DNA from: an uncultured Anaerococcus sp.
Lineage (GTDB): Bacteria > Bacillota_A > Clostridia > Tissierellales > Peptoniphilaceae
Reading direction: 5' to 3'
Assembly (NCBI GenBank): GCA_902488555.1
Contig: CABTWT010000023.1
Coordinates: 1 to 12,987, forward strand
DNA length: 12,987 nt
Shown here: piece by piece, positions 12,878 to 12,987 of the stretch
Layout: every line of letters starts with the position of its first letter
How positions within the stretch are numbered: the first letter of the stretch is position 1
The notes under the pieces: generated by a model
What the model was told of the DNA's origin: nothing
Seen by the model: the letters and a program-made list of their open reading frames with translations, nothing else
Databases searched by the model: none
Made by a program: the position numbers and the translations under genes

Positions 12878-12987
12878 ATGGACTTAATAAATACACCCAG
12901 TCAAAAGAATAAAGAATTTTTTGAAAATTTATATTTTTCTGCCTTTCCAGAAGATGAGCGCATAGATACTTCTGATCTCTATGAACT
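12878..12987 (+). CDS. Probable GNAT-type acetyltransferase, N-terminal fragment (3' truncated by window)
   Basis: The frame is open to the window edge: 36 codons plus two bases. The N-terminus reads ...FFENLYFSAFPEDERIDTSDLYE; the pattern LY-x2-AFP-x-x-ER (residues 18-28) followed by an aromatic/Leu is common at the start of GNAT N-acetyltransferases of Firmicutes. No acetyl-CoA-binding motif is visible yet, so this is tentative. ATG 12878 has GGGTGG four to nine bases upstream; the in-frame ATG at 12866 overlapping the map stop is the alternative and would add four residues. Either way it is translationally close to map and likely co-transcribed. Confidence 0.6.
   Translation, partial: MDLINTPSQKNKEFFENLYFSAFPEDERIDTSDLYE

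Overview
The window is an AT-rich, gene-dense chromosomal segment from a low-GC Gram-positive bacterium. The gene set (amino-acid symporters, peptidases, a Pro/Glu/Lys/Gly-rich surface protein with a non-LPXTG anchor) and the AGGAG-type ribosome binding sites suggest an anaerobic coccus of the Anaerococcus/Peptoniphilus/Finegoldia group. That placement is inference from gene content and style; no rRNA is present to confirm it. I see no tRNA, rRNA, CRISPR array, transposase or phage gene.

Layout. Positions 1-945 hold the 3' end of a wall-anchored surface protein made largely of 11-residue repeats, with its own terminator. A short spacer follows that contains a strong nested inverted repeat (1007-1073). 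Next is leucyl aminopeptidase pepA on the minus strand. From 2686 to 7775 five transport or housekeeping blocks run on the plus strand: a sodium:alanine/glycine symporter; a coupled pair of an ArsC/Spx-fold CxxC protein and free methionine-R-sulfoxide reductase; the branched-chain amino-acid carrier brnQ; tRNA m7G46 methyltransferase trmB; and a membrane-anchored DUF4230 protein. A bidirectional terminator separates these from a minus-strand DUF1624 membrane acyltransferase-like gene, which is divergent from a small DUF4177 gene. Then come minus-strand genes for a PfpI/DJ-1 protein and a compact UvrD-like helicase, divergent from a plus-strand nitroreductase-like gene, methionine aminopeptidase map, and the beginning of a probable GNAT acetyltransferase cut by the window edge.

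How the genes fit together. Peptide and amino-acid use is the main theme (pepA, AGCS symporter, brnQ, map), fitting a peptide-fermenting lifestyle. A minor theme is oxidant or electrophile handling (CxxC protein plus fRMsr, PfpI/DJ-1, nitroreductase). The genes do not form one obvious dedicated system. The most interesting signals are at the expression level. Five promoters share an extended -10 of the type TGR-TAWRAT. Two of these, for the DUF1624 gene and the helicase, place the expected transcription start on the ATG itself, predicting leaderless mRNAs, and two are divergent and overlap in one near-palindrome. Two housekeeping genes (trmB, map) sit immediately behind a terminator with almost no room for a promoter. 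At the protein level, TrmB carries Thr where the family usually has Asp in its catalytic motif, and the surface protein ends in NVKTG rather than LPxTG. I did not find a clearly new multi-gene system; most of the window is ordinary core genome.
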